Numbered from the stretch's first letter, positions 1 to 7,252 are shown. The stretch: DNA of 11,188 nt from an uncultured Asticcacaulis sp. (GCA_946482045.1 CAMLPZ010000132.1:1-11188), one strand, 5' to 3'. Notes: generated by a model not told the origin, from the sequence alone. Numbers and translations: made by a program.

Positions 1-155
1 CCGCTCAGGAATTCGGCGCGATTACGCCACTGGCTGTCCGGCGTATAGGCCAGGGCAACCCGGGCGGGATCGCGGCTGTTCCAGGCGTCTTCGGCCAGGC
101 GGACCTTTTGGGTGGCGGTTTCGAAATCGAAGGGCGGCAAAGGCGGTCGTGACAT
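1..155 (-). CDS. DUF1348 / NTF2-like (SnoaL-fold) protein, N-terminal fragment
   Basis: Only the first 51 codons are in the window; the rest lies beyond position 1. The visible protein reads [18 protein letters not shown], then [12 protein letters not shown] and [16 protein letters not shown] recognise this wording as the start of the DUF1348 family, small proteins of the NTF2-like superfamily (cone-shaped alpha+beta fold) with no firmly established function. The start is the ATG at 155, preceded by GGAG about 10 nt upstream. That GGAG lies in the last codons of the neighbouring gene, whose stop is only 6 nt away. This makes it the third gene of a GST / PNPOx-like / DUF1348 operon. Family assignment is confident; the biochemical role is unknown. 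Inference from the neighbours is a detoxification or oxidative-stress accessory. Confidence 0.8.
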   Translation of the reverse strand, partial: MSRPPLPPFDFETATQKVRLAEDAWNSRDPARVALAYTPDSQWRNRAEFLS

Positions 156-161
156 TTGAGA

Positions 162-1088
162 TCAGCTCCAGGTTCCGGTTCTGAGGTTATTAGGGGATAA
201 GCCGTCCGGATCGGCTTCGAGATGGATGGGCAGCGCGCCGGGGCGCACAATCACACGCTCCGGCAGGAAGCGCCAAAAGCGTTCAGCGCCGTCGAAAACA
301 TGCGCGTCAGCCGACAGGTCCAGTTCCACACGGCCGGTCATCTGCACGAGGTCGCCGGTGGCGTCGTCGAAAAAGACCAGGCCCGCCTTTGGGTTGACCG
401 CGAAATTGCCGAGCGTGTTGAACATGCGGTTGCCGGAAAAATCCGGCAGGGTCAGCCAGCCGTCATCACCGATGCGGACAAAGCCCGGCCGCCCTCCCCG
501 GTGCGAGACGTCGACCTGCCGTCCGCCGGGCGTGTCGGCGTAGGAGGCGACAAAAAAGGTGTCAGCGGCGGAGATGATGGCCCGCGCGCGTTCCGTCAGG
601 CCGTCGGTGATCTCCGGCGCGCCCTTGATGGCGTCAGGGCGCGGCCGGGCGTAGCGTATCTGGATATATTTCGGGCAATTGCCGAAGGCGTGCTCGACGG
701 CGACGACGAAACCCGACGGTGTCTTATGCACCGTCCCGTTCAGCCGGTTGCGCCGGCGCGTATGCAGCTCGATCCCCAGAAGCCCGATCGCCCGTCCCTC
801 GTGCAGGCCCTCATCCGCCGGATCGTCGGCGTCGGGCGCCAGGCGGACACTCAAGGCGCGGGGGTCGGGCGACCACATAAAGCCCGGCGGTCCGGCGCGC
901 AGGGTCGCCCATGGCCGCCCCTCGTCATCGACCGCGCCGATGACGACGAAGGGCAGCAACGGATAGAAGTCGCGGTGCTGATCGGGCATGTAGTCGCGGA
1001 TGACCACCGCATTGAAGGCGCGCGTCTTTTCCATGACGCCCGCGCTGTCCTGCATGCGCACCTCGCCGTCATGGAAGGGGCCACTCAT
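162..1088 (-). CDS. PNPOx-like predicted flavin-nucleotide-binding protein (COG3576 type)
   Basis: A 308-residue cytosolic protein of the pyridoxamine 5'-phosphate oxidase-like split-barrel group. Two related barrel halves can be seen. Residues about 40-145 hold [20 protein letters not shown] and [21 protein letters not shown]. Residues about 165-255 hold [40 protein letters not shown] and [18 protein letters not shown]. In this family such halves bind FMN or a similar cofactor, but the substrate is unknown; it should not be read as a true PdxH. Related sequences also occur as N-terminal modules of larger oxidoreductases, whereas here the protein stands alone. Its ATG overlaps the stop of the upstream GST gene in an ATGA, so the two are probably translationally coupled. 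An internal Met12 with a GAGG in front is a possible alternative start, but the longer N-terminus (FHDGEV..) fits the family better. Confidence 0.85.
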   Translation of the reverse strand: MSGPFHDGEVRMQDSAGVMEKTRAFNAVVIRDYMPDQHRDFYPLLPFVVIGAVDDEGRPWATLRAGPPGFMWSPDPRALSVRLAPDADDPADEGLHEGRAIGLLGIELHTRRRNRLNGTVHKTPSGFVVAVEHAFGNCPKYIQIRYARPRPDAIKGAPEITDGLTERARAIISAADTFFVASYADTPGGRQVDVSHRGGRPGFVRIGDDGWLTLPDFSGNRMFNTLGNFAVNPKAGLVFFDDATGDLVQMTGRVELDLSADAHVFDGAERFWRFLPERVIVRPGALPIHLEADPDGLSPNNLRTGTWS

Positions 1089-1699
1089 GCCGCTACCAGT
1101 CCCGCTGCGGTCTTGGGAAACGGTACAAAGCCCGGCAAGGCCTCGATGCGGCTGAGCCAGGCGCCAATATTGGCGTAAGGGCTGAGGTCGACATTCCCTT
1201 CCGGCGCAGCGCTGATATAACTATAGAGCGCGACATCGGCGATGGTCGGCCGATCCGCCGCGATCCAGTCCTCGCCCTCCAGTTCATTGTCGATGACGCC
1301 GAGCACGGCGTGGGCGCGGGCGATGGTGCTTTCCGGATCGAGACCGGCGCCGAAGACCGTGATCAGCCGCGCCGCCGCCGGACCATAGGCGATCTGGCCG
1401 GCCGCGACCGACAGCCAGCGCTGGACGCGCGCCGCCTCGGCCGCGCCCTGCGGCAGCCAGTCGTGTCTTTGGAATTTGGTCGCCAGGTAGACCAGGATGG
1501 CGTTGGAGTCGGCGACCGTGACGTCGCCGTCCTCCAGCACCGGCACCTGGCCAAAGCGGTTCATGGCGATGAAGTCCGGCGCCTTGTGCGCGCCGCCCTT
1601 GAGATCGACCGCGACCATTTCGGCCGGCTCGCCTATCAGCGACAGGAATAATCTTACCCGGTGGCAATGGCCCGAAAGGGCAAAATCGTAGAGCTTCAT
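1085..1699 (-). CDS. Glutathione S-transferase family protein
   Basis: A 204-residue soluble GST, the usual length for the family. Members conjugate glutathione to electrophiles or act as thiol-dependent reductases or isomerases. The N-terminal thioredoxin-fold domain (residues 1-77) opens [17 protein letters not shown]; the Ser9/Cys12 area is where the catalytic Ser or Cys lies. It carries the cis-proline segment QVPVL (51-55) and the glutathione gamma-glutamyl-binding DSNAIL (64-69). The helical C-terminal domain holds the N-capping-box-like segment [14 protein letters not shown] (149-162). I chose the ATG at 1699, not an upstream one at 1783, because GGAG sits 7 nt before it and the GST fold starts directly there. 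It is the first gene of the minus-strand operon and is divergent from a LysR gene, a common arrangement in which the regulator controls the GST unit. Substrate unknown. Confidence 0.92.
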   Translation of the reverse strand: MKLYDFALSGHCHRVRLFLSLIGEPAEMVAVDLKGGAHKAPDFIAMNRFGQVPVLEDGDVTVADSNAILVYLATKFQRHDWLPQGAAEAARVQRWLSVAAGQIAYGPAAARLITVFGAGLDPESTIARAHAVLGVIDNELEGEDWIAADRPTIADVALYSYISAAPEGNVDLSPYANIGAWLSRIEALPGFVPFPKTAAGLVAA

Positions 1700-1741
1700 C
1701 GTGGGTCTCCGCTTTATATTCGCGCGCAATGTCGCAGCGCA

Positions 1742-1889
1742 AGGTTTCCCCCTTCCGTCAGCTTCGCCGAGGCTCGCTGCCACCTTCCCCGTAAACGGGG
1801 AAGGAGTTGGATAAGTGCCTCTTACGTTTTCCTTCCCCGTTCACGGGGAAGGTGGCATTTGCGCAGCAAATGACGGAAGGGGGAATCCT
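1742..1889. repeat. 148-bp composite inverted-repeat element (REP/BIME or MITE-like)
   Basis: The outer arms 1742-1760 and 1871-1889 are inverted copies matching at 18 of 19 positions; 1746-1760 against 1871-1885 is a perfect 15 bp. Inside lie two near-identical hairpins. The first is CCTTCCCCGT-AA-ACGGGGAAGG (1783-1804) and the second CCTTCCCCGT-TC-ACGGGGAAGG (1831-1852). The inner arms GCCACCTTCCCCGT (1779-1792) and its complement (1843-1856) extend the symmetry. There is no open reading frame of note and I see no convincing target-site duplication. From general experience, such 'CTTCCCC..GGGGAAG' units recur between genes in Caulobacterales genomes, so this is probably a dispersed non-coding repeat. 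It fills half of the GST/LysR spacer. Confidence 0.75.
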
Positions 1890-1945
1890 CCTTTCGTTAT
1901 GACGCGGACAAGGTCGTGACGGAACAGGTGACGGACGCAAAGGAC

Positions 1946-1964
1946 TATTGCGCAGATTGCAATA
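1946..1964. promoter_or_regulatory. Candidate LysR-regulator operator (T-N11-A box)
   Basis: TATTGC (1946-1951), a 7-bp spacer and GCAATA (1959-1964) form a perfect 6-bp inverted repeat. It contains the T-N11-A core (T1949, A1961) typical of LysR-family binding sites. It ends 15 bp before the start codon of the divergent LysR gene, so it would suit autoregulation and control of the GST operon. A lone GCAAT half-site lies at 1726-1730, nearer the GST start. The match to the LysR site pattern is seen; binding is inferred. Confidence 0.6.
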
Positions 1965-1979
1965 ATGTTATGACGCCTT

Positions 1980-2873
1980 ATGGACCGCTTCCACGCCATG
2001 CAGGTATTCACCACCGTCACCGAAACGGGCAGCTTTTCGCGGGCCGCAACGCGCCTGCACCTCAGCGCCCCTGCCGCGACGCGCGCCGTGGCCGCGCTCG
2101 AAACCGTCGTGGGCACGCGGCTCTTCACACGCACGACGCGGTCGGTGGTGCTGACCGAGGCCGGGCGGCGCTATTACGAGGACTGCAAGCGCATCCTGGC
2201 CGAACTGGCCGAGGCCGAAGCGGCCGCCGCCGGGTCCTACAGCCTGCCCCAGGGCGAACTCAGCGTCACCGCGCCGGTACTGTTCGGCGAGATGTACGTC
2301 CTGCCGGTGGTGACGGCGTTTCTCGACCTGCACCCGCGTGTCACAGCACGCACTGTCTTTGTCGATCGCGTCACCAACCTGGTCGACGAAGGGCTCGATG
2401 TCGCCATCCGCATCGGCGAATTGCCGGACTCGAGCCAGTCGGCCATCCGCGTCGGCGAGGTCACGCGCGTCATCTGCGCCGCGCCGTCCTATCTCGAATC
2501 CCGTGGCGAACCGCTGACGCCTGAGGACCTCATTCATCACCGCCTGCTGGTTTCGACCGGCAGTTCCATGCCGGTGGAATGGAAGTTCGGCGGACAGGCG
2601 CCGGTGACGCTCAGGCCCGCCATGACGTGCAATACGACGCGCGCCACGGTGCTGGCGGCGGTTGATGGCTTCGGCATTACACGCAGGCTGTCCTACCAGG
2701 TGGCGCCGGACGTCGCCGAGGGCCGGCTAAAGATTATCCTGCCCGGTTTCCAGGAACCGCCCCTGCCCGTCCACGTCATCCACACCGAAGGCCGCCGCGC
2801 CGCCGCCAAGGTCCGCGCCTTTGTCGATTTCGCCGTGGAGCAGTTGCGCCGTAATCCGGCTATACGCGCCTAA
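1980..2873 (+). CDS. LysR-family transcriptional regulator
   Basis: A 297-residue DNA-binding regulator of normal LysR length. The winged helix-turn-helix occupies residues about 3-62: FHAMQVFTTVTETGSFSRAA, then the recognition helix around LSAPAATRAVAALE and GTRLFTRTTRSVVLTEAG. A linker helix follows (63-85), then the periplasmic-binding-protein-like effector domain from about 90 (GELSVTAPVLFGEMYVLP .. DVAIRIGELPDSSQSAIRVG). The DVAIRIG wording is typical of the large YafC/DsdC/AaeR-like subgroup. The ATG at 1980 is the first start in frame after a TGA at 1971. No strong Shine-Dalgarno is visible, so expression may be low. It is divergent from the GST operon with a T-N11-A palindrome just upstream, which points to control of that operon and of itself. 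The inducer is unknown. Confidence 0.93.
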   Translation: MDRFHAMQVFTTVTETGSFSRAATRLHLSAPAATRAVAALETVVGTRLFTRTTRSVVLTEAGRRYYEDCKRILAELAEAEAAAAGSYSLPQGELSVTAPVLFGEMYVLPVVTAFLDLHPRVTARTVFVDRVTNLVDEGLDVAIRIGELPDSSQSAIRVGEVTRVICAAPSYLESRGEPLTPEDLIHHRLLVSTGSSMPVEWKFGGQAPVTLRPAMTCNTTRATVLAAVDGFGITRRLSYQVAPDVAEGRLKIILPGFQEPPLPVHVIHTEGRRAAAKVRAFVDFAVEQLRRNPAIRA

Positions 2874-2874
2874 C

Positions 2875-2906
2875 TTCATACCTCCCCGCGAGCGGGGAGG
2901 TATGAA
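2875..2906. terminator. 15-bp palindrome between convergent genes, possible bidirectional terminator
   Basis: TTCATACCTCCCCGC (2875-2889), GA, then GCGGGGAGGTATGAA (2892-2906) is a perfect 15-bp stem. It lies between the LysR stop (2873) and the VWA stop (2914), where a shared terminator is expected. Neither flank has a real T-tract, so it is not a classic intrinsic terminator. The CCTCCCCGC core resembles dispersed GC-rich palindromes of these genomes, and it may be a repeat serving as a transcript-end stem. Confidence 0.5.
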
Positions 2907-2913
2907 TTAAGAT

Positions 2914-4728
2914 CTACCGCGCCACGTCCGCGCTTTCAGCCAGTTTCGTCAGCTCAACGAACTCCGAACGGACATAGCCGCTCTGCTCGCCTGCCAGGGC
3001 CCGCGCGTCCTTAAGCGTGAAATCCCCCATGTTGGTATCACCGCGCAGCAGCTGGCCATAGGCGGCCACCGAGGCCACGAACGCCATGTCACCCTTGGGC
3101 GCCGTCGCACTCGCCAGCAAGGACGCCGGCAGCGACTGTTCGATCAGCCGCGACTGGTCCTCTTCCGGCAGCTTATAGCGCAGCTTGAGATAGACCATCT
3201 CGTCACCGTGCGGGTCCTTCACGGTCATCTGGTTGCCTGCGAAGCGGCGTTCGGGCATCCAGCCTTCGGCTCCGGCGGGAATGATCTCATAGAGCGCCGT
3301 CACCTGGTGGCCGGCGCCGATATCGCCGGCATCGACCTTGTCGTTGTTGAAGTCCTCTTCCGCCAAGGCGCGGTTCTCATAGCCGATCAGCCGGTATTGA
3401 GACACCTGAGCCGGATTGAACTCAACCTGGATCTTGACGTCCTTGGCGACCGTGTAGAGCGTCGACTGAAGCTCCTCGTCCAGCACCTTGCGCGCCTCCA
3501 GCGCCGAGTCGATATAGGCGTAGTTGCCGTTGCCGCTGTCAGCGATCTTTTCCATCATCGAGTCGTTGTAATTGCCGGTGCCGAAGCCCAGCGCCGTCAG
3601 TGTGATGCCGCCTTCCATCTCCTTTTTTACCAGCTCAACCAAGGGCTCGTCACGCGTCGCGCCGACATTAAAGTCGCCGTCGGTCGCCAGGATGACGCGG
3701 TTGATGCCATTCTTTATGAAGCTGGCCTTGGCGGTGGCATAGGCGAGCGCAATCCCCTGCCCGCCCGCCGTCGAGCCGCCGGCCGTCAGGCATTCCATCG
3801 CCTGCTTGACAAAACGGCCGTCCGAGGTCGGCTTGAGTACCAGGCCGGCCTGTCCGGCGTAGACGACGATCGAGACGCGGTCATCCGGCCGCAGGTTGTC
3901 GGCCACCATGCCCAGCGCCTGCTTGACCAGGGGCAGCTTATCCGGCGAACTCATCGAGCCCGACACGTCGACCAGGAAGACCAGATTGGCCGGCGGGCGG
4001 CTCGCGTTCGGCACGTCATAGGCGCGCAGGCCGATGCGCAACAGCCGCGACTGCGCGTTCCAGGGCGTCGCCGACACATCGGTGGTGATCGAGAATGGCT
4101 TCGTCTTGTCCTGCGGCAGCGGATAGTCGTAGCGGAAGTAGTTGACCAGTTCTTCCGTGCGAACGGCGGCTTCCGGCGGCTTCCGACCATCCTTGAGCAT
4201 CCGGCGGACATTGGCATAGGCGGCGGTATCGACATCGACGGCGAAGGTCGAGACCGGCGTCTCCGCCACACGCATGACGCCTGAAACTTCCTTGCCGTCA
4301 TAGCGTTCGCGGTCGGGTTCCACGGCCGGCGGCGCGAAGCGGTTCACCGTAACGCCCGGAACGCGCGACAGCGCTTCAGCAACCGGCTTGTCCGGAAACT
4401 TGCCGACCTCGTGGGCGACGACGCCGTTCATCGGCTGCACCGGAGCCGGTGGCGGGGGCGCAGCATTCGACGGCGGCGTCACGCGCGGCTGGACATTGGG
4501 CGGTGGAGGGCTTTGGACATGCGTGCGCTTGTTGGACTTCGCTGATTGCTGAGCGGTGCGCACGCCTGTCACAACAACCTGGTTGCCCGTTTGACTGTCC
4601 GTATCCGGCGCGGATGTGCTGCACAGGACCGGTGATGTCTCGTCCGGCACGGCGGCGACCGCATATCCCGCCGGCATGGATGTAACGAAAACGGTCGCGG
4701 CGACGCCGGCGAACAGCAGACTGCGCAT
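2914..4728 (-). CDS. Secreted von Willebrand factor A protein (YfbK type) with an N-terminal TonB-receptor plug-like segment
   Basis: A 604-residue exported protein. The start at 4728 is preferred over 4914: GAGGG stands 8 nt upstream and the N-terminus becomes a signal peptide (MRSLLFAGVAATVFVTSMPA, likely cut after AVA near residue 25). Residues 51-69 (VVVTGVRTAQQSAKSNKR) and 107-130 (EVGKFPDKPVAEALS, RVPGVTVNR) resemble the plug-domain opening of TonB-dependent receptors. They are split by a proline-rich linker (73-99). Then comes the YfbK N-terminal domain (about 155-205: PVSTFAVDVDTAAYANVRR, EELVNYFRYDYPLP). The VWA domain (about 247-425) has an intact metal site: D254-V-S256-G-S258, Thr in GGST (317-320) and D350 in ATDGD. 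A C-terminal DUF3520-like region follows (about 430-600). VWA domains bind partners through the metal ion; the partner is unknown. Envelope location follows from the signal peptide. Confidence 0.9.
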   Translation of the reverse strand: MRSLLFAGVAATVFVTSMPAGYAVAAVPDETSPVLCSTSAPDTDSQTGNQVVVTGVRTAQQSAKSNKRTHVQSPPPPNVQPRVTPPSNAAPPPPAPVQPMNGVVAHEVGKFPDKPVAEALSRVPGVTVNRFAPPAVEPDRERYDGKEVSGVMRVAETPVSTFAVDVDTAAYANVRRMLKDGRKPPEAAVRTEELVNYFRYDYPLPQDKTKPFSITTDVSATPWNAQSRLLRIGLRAYDVPNASRPPANLVFLVDVSGSMSSPDKLPLVKQALGMVADNLRPDDRVSIVVYAGQAGLVLKPTSDGRFVKQAMECLTAGGSTAGGQGIALAYATAKASFIKNGINRVILATDGDFNVGATRDEPLVELVKKEMEGGITLTALGFGTGNYNDSMMEKIADSGNGNYAYIDSALEARKVLDEELQSTLYTVAKDVKIQVEFNPAQVSQYRLIGYENRALAEEDFNNDKVDAGDIGAGHQVTALYEIIPAGAEGWMPERRFAGNQMTVKDPHGDEMVYLKLRYKLPEEDQSRLIEQSLPASLLASATAPKGDMAFVASVAAYGQLLRGDTNMGDFTLKDARALAGEQSGYVRSEFVELTKLAESADVAR

Positions 4729-4794
4729 GAAACAAGCCCTCCCTCGCGGGCGTCGGTTGCACCCGTTATGCGAGCCTGGTCCCGCATTGTGAAG

Positions 4795-4822
4795 AAAATA
4801 TGGCGGGCTCGCGCTGACACAA
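4795..4822 (-). promoter_or_regulatory. Candidate promoter for the VWA gene in the divergent VWA/globin spacer
   Basis: Read on the minus strand, TTGTGT (complement of 4817-4822), a 16-bp spacer and TATTTT (complement of 4795-4800) form a reasonable sigma-70-like pair about 67 bp before the VWA start. The same area holds the palindrome ACAATTGT (4819-4826) followed by a second AACAATT (4827-4833). This could be a regulator site serving both divergent genes. The match is moderate and AT-rich spots are few here, so it is a suggestion only. Confidence 0.3.
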
Positions 4823-4907
4823 TTGTAACAATTCTCCTGTCCCGCCGACATCCGACTGTGACACGCACGCGCCAATTTGGCCCCATCGCCACCCAGGGAC
4901 ACAGACC

Positions 4908-5324
4908 ATGACACCGACCGATATTAACCGCGTTCAATCCAGCTTCCGCCAGGTCACAGCGCTTGGCGACGCCGCCGCCGAGCTGTTCTACGCCCGGCTG
5001 TTCGCCATCGATCCGGCACTGTGGCCACTCTTCAAACACGATATGAAAAGCCAGGGCCGCAAGCTGATGACGGCGCTGGCCTTTGTCGTCGGCGGCTTGA
5101 ATTCACCGGAAAAGATCCTGCCGGTCGCGCGGGACCTAGGGATCAAACACGTCGCCTATGGCGTCGAACGCAGCCACTATGCCACGGTCGGTAAGGCGTT
5201 GATTGAAACCTTGGAAGCCGGCCTCGGCGCAGCTTTCGACGAGGCGACGCGCGCCGCCTGGGTCAAGGCCTACGCGCTGTTGTCAGGGACCATGATCGAA
5301 GCCGCCTATACAGAAAAGGCCTGA
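4908..5324 (+). CDS. Single-domain bacterial globin (haemoglobin)
   Basis: A 138-residue heme protein with a full-length classical globin fold and no reductase domain, of the Vitreoscilla haemoglobin / flavohaemoglobin-globin type. Visible landmarks are B-helix Tyr28 (ELFYARLF), the CD corner WPLFKHDM with Phe42 as the likely CD1 residue, and proximal His81 in IKHVAYGVERSHYATVG, with the typical Y-G-V and HY downstream. The end is AWVKAYALLSGTMIEAAY. Such proteins bind O2 or NO; the usual proposals are NO dioxygenation with a partner reductase, or O2 handling. No reductase is nearby. AGGGA (4895-4899) stands 8 nt before the ATG. The gene is divergent from the VWA gene and convergent with the DUF2252 gene at a 3-nt gap. 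Confidence 0.92.
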   Translation: MTPTDINRVQSSFRQVTALGDAAAELFYARLFAIDPALWPLFKHDMKSQGRKLMTALAFVVGGLNSPEKILPVARDLGIKHVAYGVERSHYATVGKALIETLEAGLGAAFDEATRAAWVKAYALLSGTMIEAAYTEKA

Positions 5325-5327
5325 TCT

Positions 5328-6494
5328 TCAGTCTTCCAGCGCGAAGCGGCGGCAGTGTTCGAGATAGGCGACCTCATGCAGGCCCAGCAGTTCGACCGTC
5401 GATTGCCATAGCCATGAGGGCGCATCGAGGTCGGCCGGGCGCGCCTTGCCCAACGCGGCCAGCCAGTGTTCGCGGTCGCCGCCGTGCATCTGGCGGGCAT
5501 GGGCGCGGCCGACGACGTGGCCAAGATAATAGGCGGCGTGCACCGCGTCCGCCGCCTTGGTGTGGGCCATGTCGAGCTTGAGGTCCTGCGGCCGCAGTTC
5601 GCGGACAAAGACCGGACAGCCGTTCAGGTCTCCGGCGACCATGCGTTCACCCAGGTTTGGCGACAGGTGGCGGGCGCCGTCGACGACACGCTGGCCGGGA
5701 TGCGCAGGCATGGCGGCATTGGGCGCCGCGATCGTATCGGGCGCGCCTGCCGCCTTGATGTCCAGCAGGCACAGGGAGGGATCGTCTTCGCCGATACTGA
5801 GCAGCGCCGCATAGCGCGCCTTGCCGAGCGAATTGGTGCCCTTGACCCAGAAGGCCAGGTCGACAATGTCGATCCTGGCGTCATCGCGCGGCCGAAGGCT
5901 GGTGACGATGGCTTCCACTTCCGACGTCTTAAGCAACCGGCGCAGGCCGGCTTGCTCTTCCGCCGATATGTCCCAGAACTTCTTCCCGCGCGGCAATTCG
6001 TTATGGTTGTCGTCCAGCCGCTCCTCGGCCAGGTGTTCCCATTTCTGGCCGATGGCGCTTTTCAGTGCCTGCCTGACCGCGTCCGGCGGCGTCATTTCGG
6101 TGGGCCGGTCGTGTTCGAGCGCGATCTCATAGCCGTCGATGACGCGTTCGATAATGCGGGCGGTGACGGCGCCGGGAAAGTCCGTGCTGCGCGCGGCGCT
6201 GGCCAGCGACAGGCTGAGGCGCAGAAGGTCGAAGGCGGGGTTGCCGATCACCGCCTCGTCAAGGTCGCAGATCTGGATGTCGACATCGCCCCTGGCATTG
6301 GCCAGGGGCCCGAGATTGCCGGAGTGACAGTCGCCGCAGATCCAGATGGCCGGGCCTTCCGGAATCGCGCCGGCCGGACGCGCGGCGATCCAGTTATAAA
6401 ACAGCCGCGTGCTGCCGCGCACGAAGCCGTGGGCGGACCTGGCCATTTTGATGTGGCGCAGGGTGTCGAGTTTTTGCCGGCGATCCGAATCCAT
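5328..6494 (-). CDS. DUF2252 family protein
   Basis: A 388-residue cytosolic protein of the DUF2252 family (COG4320 type), which has no settled function. Family landmarks appear in order: KMARSAHGFVRGSTRLFYNW (16-35), the GDCHSGN motif (54-60), CDLDEA (76-81), WVKGTNSLGKARYAALL (216-232) with DIKAAG (245-250), HPGQRVVDGARHL (265-277), FVREL (296-300) and GRAHARQ (329-335). The GD.H..N, D.DEA and glycine-rich/lysine segments recall kinase-like phosphotransferases. I take that as an inference, not proof of activity. The ATG at 6494 is chosen because GGGAGG sits 9-10 nt upstream; a start at 6557 would add 21 residues of unlike sequence. It converges on the globin gene (stops 3 nt apart), with no terminator visible between them. 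Confidence 0.88.
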   Translation of the reverse strand: MDSDRRQKLDTLRHIKMARSAHGFVRGSTRLFYNWIAARPAGAIPEGPAIWICGDCHSGNLGPLANARGDVDIQICDLDEAVIGNPAFDLLRLSLSLASAARSTDFPGAVTARIIERVIDGYEIALEHDRPTEMTPPDAVRQALKSAIGQKWEHLAEERLDDNHNELPRGKKFWDISAEEQAGLRRLLKTSEVEAIVTSLRPRDDARIDIVDLAFWVKGTNSLGKARYAALLSIGEDDPSLCLLDIKAAGAPDTIAAPNAAMPAHPGQRVVDGARHLSPNLGERMVAGDLNGCPVFVRELRPQDLKLDMAHTKAADAVHAAYYLGHVVGRAHARQMHGGDREHWLAALGKARPADLDAPSWLWQSTVELLGLHEVAYLEHCRRFALED

Positions 6495-6644
6495 GACCGG
6501 ACTACCTCCCAAAGGAATCAGGGCGCGAGGTTTTCCCGACACCGGCGTAAGAAACAATAGGGAAGTTCATAGCTAGCCGGCGCTGCTTCGAAACTATGCG
6601 GTCCGGTTTTTTGTGATAGGGTGGCGAAACTCTCGGGGGAACAT

Positions 6645-7220
6645 ATGAAGCGCACATCCTGGCTGACCGCTTCGATCGGTCTTAATCTCGTGCTGGGTGC
6701 GGCCTTGAGTGGCTGGACGGTGGTTGAATTCAACACCTATCGTAACGCCCACGCTGTATTGATCCAGACACCGTGTCATTCCGAAATGCTGGTTTGTGAC
6801 GCCTTTCAATACGACCTGTTCGGCGATGGCACCGTTGTCTACCAGCACGCCGATACAAAAGCTCCGGCAATCACCTATATGATCAATCCGCTCACGGCAG
6901 CGTGGGCACTGTGGCAACTGGATAACCCGCAATATCACTGGACGGCCTTGGCCGGAGCGGGCGGCATGCACTCGGGGAACTGCGTCGTGCTGTCCTACCA
7001 GTTCGGCAAGACCCGCGAAAACGGCTGCGGACATCCGGACCTGAAGCAAGCCAATCCGATGCCGCCGGCGCTTAAGCCCCTCATCAAGGCGGTGAGACTT
7101 GATGTGAACAAGCCCGATTATGCTCCCACCCTGCCCTCAGGTGTCGTTGCAAGGCCCTATGTGGCCTCCAAAGCGCATAAGGTCGACCCGATCTACTGGG
7201 CACCTTCGCCGGCGCCCTAG
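6645..7220 (+). CDS. Small exported or membrane-anchored protein with four cysteines, DUF6438-like
   Basis: A 191-residue protein. Lys2/Arg3 followed by the hydrophobic stretch LTASIGLNLVLGAALSGWTVV (about 7-27) predicts a signal peptide or a single N-terminal anchor, leaving the rest in the periplasm. The body has Cys44 and Cys51 (TPCHSEMLVCDAF), FGDGTVVYQH (59-68), and Cys113 and Cys128 (GNCVVLSY, ENGCGH). The C..C + GDGTV.Y pattern, with a later 'P..L..LI..V' segment, recalls DUF6438 proteins of unknown function. I offer that only as a resemblance. Two disulfides are plausible in the periplasm. The start at 6645 has GGGGGA 4 nt upstream; a GTG at 6621 is less likely. The C-terminal 40 residues are proline-rich and tail-like. 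No functional assignment is made. Confidence 0.8.
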   Translation: MKRTSWLTASIGLNLVLGAALSGWTVVEFNTYRNAHAVLIQTPCHSEMLVCDAFQYDLFGDGTVVYQHADTKAPAITYMINPLTAAWALWQLDNPQYHWTALAGAGGMHSGNCVVLSYQFGKTRENGCGHPDLKQANPMPPALKPLIKAVRLDVNKPDYAPTLPSGVVARPYVASKAHKVDPIYWAPSPAP

Positions 7221-7252
7221 CCCTAAGCTAAGCCAAGCCAGACCCAAGCCCC

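Noticed and set aside
222..1178. Long plus-strand reading frame of 318 codons opposite the PNPOx-like gene
   Set aside because: It has no recognisable domain and is antisense to a clear family member. It is a by-product of high GC content.
1704..1741. TTGCGC-18-TATAAA on the minus strand as GST promoter
   Set aside because: The transcript would start at or after the GGAG ribosome-binding site, leaving almost no leader, so I do not call it.
3208..4284. Plus-strand frame of 358 codons opposite the VWA gene, and the similar 5466-6560 frame opposite the DUF2252 gene
   Set aside because: Both mirror well-supported genes in the other strand, are rich in Arg/Gly/Val shadow composition and show no motifs.
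4815..4835. FNR or NsrR site for the globin gene
   Set aside because: ACAATTGT does not fit TTGAT-N4-ATCAA or an NsrR-like dyad, so I leave it as an unnamed palindrome.
6621..6644. GTG start eight codons upstream of 6645
   Set aside because: It has no properly spaced ribosome-binding site, and it would put extra polar residues before the signal peptide.
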